Notes under the pieces: generated by a model
What the model was told of the DNA's origin: nothing
Seen by the model: the letters and a program-made list of their open reading frames with translations, nothing else
The model's database searches: none
Shown here: positions 62,018-64,000 of the stretch, in pieces
Layout of the letters: the number at the start of each line of letters is the position of its first letter
Position numbering within the stretch: position 1 is the first letter of the stretch
Origin: Pseudomonadota bacterium
GTDB lineage: Bacteria > Pseudomonadota > Gammaproteobacteria > Burkholderiales > Burkholderiaceae_C
Assembly: GCA_020161065.1 (NCBI GenBank)
Contig: JAIUPH010000009.1
Coordinates: 62,001 to 126,000 of the forward strand
Direction: 5' to 3'
DNA: 64,000 nt
Position numbers and translations under genes: made by a program

Positions 62018-64000
62018 TCACATGATCTTCAGCGACAGCATCCATTCGCTGCCCGCGCGCCGGCCGCCGGTGTAGCCGGCGCCGTAGCCGGCCGACAGCA
62101 CCATCTCGTACCAGTGCATCACGCCCAGGCGCAGGTCCACCTGCGCGCCGGCGGAGCCGTGGCGCTGGCGCGTGCCGGCGCCGCTGTCGGTCCACAGCGC
62201 CGTGGCGAACAGCTGCGGCCGCAGCCAGGTGAGGTTGAGGTCGGGCGTGCCCACCGTGTCGAACAGCAGGCGCGGCAGCACCAGCTCGAACTGCTGGCGC
62301 ACGAACGAGCGGCCCGACACCGCGTCGATGCCGAAGCCCGGCAGCGAGGCCGGCTCGCGGTAGCGCTGCACGGCGCCGTTGTCGACGCGGTTGTTGCCGA
62401 AGCCGCCGAAGTAGAAGTGGGTCAGCGGGTTGTCGCGCTCGCCGTGGCTGGCGCCCAGCGCGGTGCGCGACCACAGCGACGCGTGCGTCCACGGCAGGGC
62501 CCAGCCAAAGTTCAGGCCGACCTGCGACTGCAGCGTGGTCTGCCCGCCGGCGTGGCGCAGCGCCAGCAGCGCGTCGGCGGCGATGCCCTTCTCTTCCGTC
62601 ACCGCGCCCAGCGAACGGCGCAGGTCGCTGTAGGTCAGCGCCAGTTCGCCGCTGCTGAGCGCGCTGAACGGCGCCGCCTCGTTCTGCGCGCCGGGCAGCG
62701 TGTCGATGCCGGTGTAGCGGGCGACGTCGACGCGCAGGTCCAGCCGACGCGGCAGTTCGCGGATGATCGAGAAGTCGTAGCCCAGCTTGAACTGCCAGCC
62801 CTTGCGGCTGCGCTTGGTGGGACCGAAGAGGTCGTAGAAGTCAGAACGGTTCCAGGCCACCGTGCCGCGCCAGCCCAGGTACTGGCCCTGCGCCAGCAGG
62901 TGCAGCCGCTCGGCGGCCGGCAACTCGGCATCGGGCGTGACGGCCACGGTGAGGTTGGCGTTGGCGTACGACAACCAGTCGCCCACGTTGACGCGCCAGC
63001 CCAGGCCGACGGCATCCTTGTAGCCCTGCAGCACCGGGTAGGCGCTTTGCACGCCCAGCCGCTCCAGCGGCCGGTAGATGCCGCGCGCCGCGATGATGGC
63101 TTCGTCGTCCACCGTGTTGGGCGAGTCGGCCTGCCAGGTCTTGAGCACGGGGTGTCGCTCGACGGCCTCGCTGCCCAAAAAGCGGATGGTGCCCAGGTCG
63201 CGCAGCGGCTCGGGCCGCAGGCGCGCGGGCAGCAGGCCTTCGCCCGTATAGGCCAGCACCACGAGCTGGCCGTCGTCCTGCGGCAGCGGCTTGAAGAGGC
63301 CCACCTCGGCATTGCTGACGGCCACCGTGCGGCCGCTGGCCAGGTCGAAGCGGAAGATGTTGGAGACGCCCGTGAAGTAGCTGCTGCCGTACAGCGTGCG
63401 GCCATCGGGCGCGAAGACGAAGCCTTCCGGCGCGGCCTGGCCGAAGTTCGATTCGCCCACCCGCATCAGCCGGTGCGGCGGCTGCAGCAGGTCGGCCAGC
63501 GACCACACGCGCAGCAACTGGTCGCCCTGCGGCTCGCTCACCGAGGCCGCGAGCAACTGCCCGTCGGGCGAGACGTCGAGGTCGCTGGGCACCACGCCGT
63601 AGGCAAAGCGGTACAGCGTCTGCCAGTCGGTGTAGGGCGGCAGCAGGCGCACCAGGCTGGCCAGCCCGCGGTCATGGCGCACGCCGATGAGGGCCCCGTC
63701 GGCGCGGTTGAAGGCCAGCTCGCCGATGCGGCCGCCCTTGATCAGCAGCGTGTGCTCGCCGCTGTCCACGTTCAGCACCATCAGGTCGCGCCGGTTGTAG
63801 TTGCGCGTGGTGTAGAAGATCTTGCGCTGCGCGGGGTCGTAGGCGATCGAGCTGACCGAGTACAGCGCGCCGCCTTGAATGTCCGTCAGCCGCTTGATGC
63901 TGCCGTCGCGCAGGTTCAAGGCGCCGATGTGCTCGACGATGCCGGTCTGCCGGAAGGCGCCGTACAGCACCTGCCGCTCGGCGTCGAGGAAGAGGCGCGA
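62018..64000 (-). CDS. Beta-propeller/beta-barrel surface protein, N-terminus beyond the window
   Basis: 660 residues are visible; the frame is open to the last base, so the start lies beyond it. The first part has TolB/WD40-type propeller strands: GSIKRLTDIQGGALYSVSSIAYDP, PSDLDVSPDGQLLAASVSEP, GFVFAPDGRTLYGSSYFTGVSNIFRFDL. From about residue 320 the pattern becomes alternating amphipathic strands ending in SEWMLSLKIM, typical of an outer-membrane barrel. A propeller fused to a barrel would be a surface or transport protein of unknown ligand. It is convergent with aliB and probably not part of the ring-degradation operon. Confidence 0.75.
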   Translation of the reverse strand, partial: SRLFLDAERQVLYGAFRQTGIVEHIGALNLRDGSIKRLTDIQGGALYSVSSIAYDPAQRKIFYTTRNYNRRDLMVLNVDSGEHTLLIKGGRIGELAFNRADGALIGVRHDRGLASLVRLLPPYTDWQTLYRFAYGVVPSDLDVSPDGQLLAASVSEPQGDQLLRVWSLADLLQPPHRLMRVGESNFGQAAPEGFVFAPDGRTLYGSSYFTGVSNIFRFDLASGRTVAVSNAEVGLFKPLPQDDGQLVVLAYTGEGLLPARLRPEPLRDLGTIRFLGSEAVERHPVLKTWQADSPNTVDDEAIIAARGIYRPLERLGVQSAYPVLQGYKDAVGLGWRVNVGDWLSYANANLTVAVTPDAELPAAERLHLLAQGQYLGWRGTVAWNRSDFYDLFGPTKRSRKGWQFKLGYDFSIIRELPRRLDLRVDVARYTGIDTLPGAQNEAAPFSALSSGELALTYSDLRRSLGAVTEEKGIAADALLALRHAGGQTTLQSQVGLNFGWALPWTHASLWSRTALGASHGERDNPLTHFYFGGFGNNRVDNGAVQRYREPASLPGFGIDAVSGRSFVRQQFELVLPRLLFDTVGTPDLNLTWLRPQLFATALWTDSGAGTRQRHGSAGAQVDLRLGVMHWYEMVLSAGYGAGYTGGRRAGSEWMLSLKIM

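Overview
The window is GC-rich (about 70 percent by eye), densely coded, and looks like the chromosome of an aerobic, motile betaproteobacterium of the order Burkholderiales, probably in the Rubrivivax/Leptothrix/Roseateles neighbourhood. This is inferred from gene content: a Bug-type tricarboxylate receptor, a phasin-like protein, a single-chain indolepyruvate:ferredoxin oxidoreductase, an HPr-rel-A cassette, and the style of the MutL and chemotaxis proteins. No rRNA, tRNA, CRISPR array, transposase, integrase or prophage gene was seen. No gene-free stretch exceeds 300 bases; the longest is about 285 bases, ahead of the HPr-rel-A cassette. Because of the high GC, long shadow frames run opposite almost every gene.

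Layout. 1-9.3 kb: the end of a CHAT-domain protein, two VOC proteins, a hemolysin III-like membrane protein, a SUI1 factor, a thioesterase-Lrp-VOC set divergent from the indolepyruvate oxidoreductase gene, and the first AbrB/PIN toxin-antitoxin pair. 9.4-19.8 kb: TspO, a DmeF-type metal exporter, glutamate-cysteine ligase, a Bug receptor, a Ser/Thr kinase with C-terminal repeats, a lytic transglycosylase, an XRE-cupin regulator divergent from a GNAT acetyltransferase, and an HpcH/HpaI aldolase. 19.8-27.5 kb: an M16 protease, a second AbrB/PIN pair, and a repair-type operon pairing a SWIM-finger SNF2-like protein that lacks its Walker A motif with an ATP-dependent DNA ligase.

27.7-41.2 kb: a lipoprotein hydrolase, a universal stress protein, an alpha/beta hydrolase with a phasin-like protein, three tandem small heat-shock proteins, a ten-Asp-box lipoprotein, and a minus-strand group mutL, coxS-like, coxL-like and GFA, followed by a DedA protein. 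41.4-44.4 kb: a compact cassette of a Tat-type exported protein, a PqqD-like protein, an HprK-related kinase and a nucleotidyltransferase. It resembles the tailoring part of a RiPP pathway and is the most interesting system here. 44.4-49.4 kb: adenosine/adenine deaminase, a small membrane protein, a DOPA-dioxygenase-like enzyme and an FtsX-family permease.

49.4-58.6 kb: a chemotaxis block on the minus strand (a CheZ-like protein, CheY, CheA, CheW, and a receptor ending in a CheR-binding pentapeptide), then a plus-strand two-component pair and an EgtB-like protein. 58.5-64 kb: a MarR (BadR-like) regulator divergent from badH-badI-aliB for cyclohexanecarboxyl-CoA degradation, and the end of a beta-propeller/beta-barrel surface protein that runs off the window.
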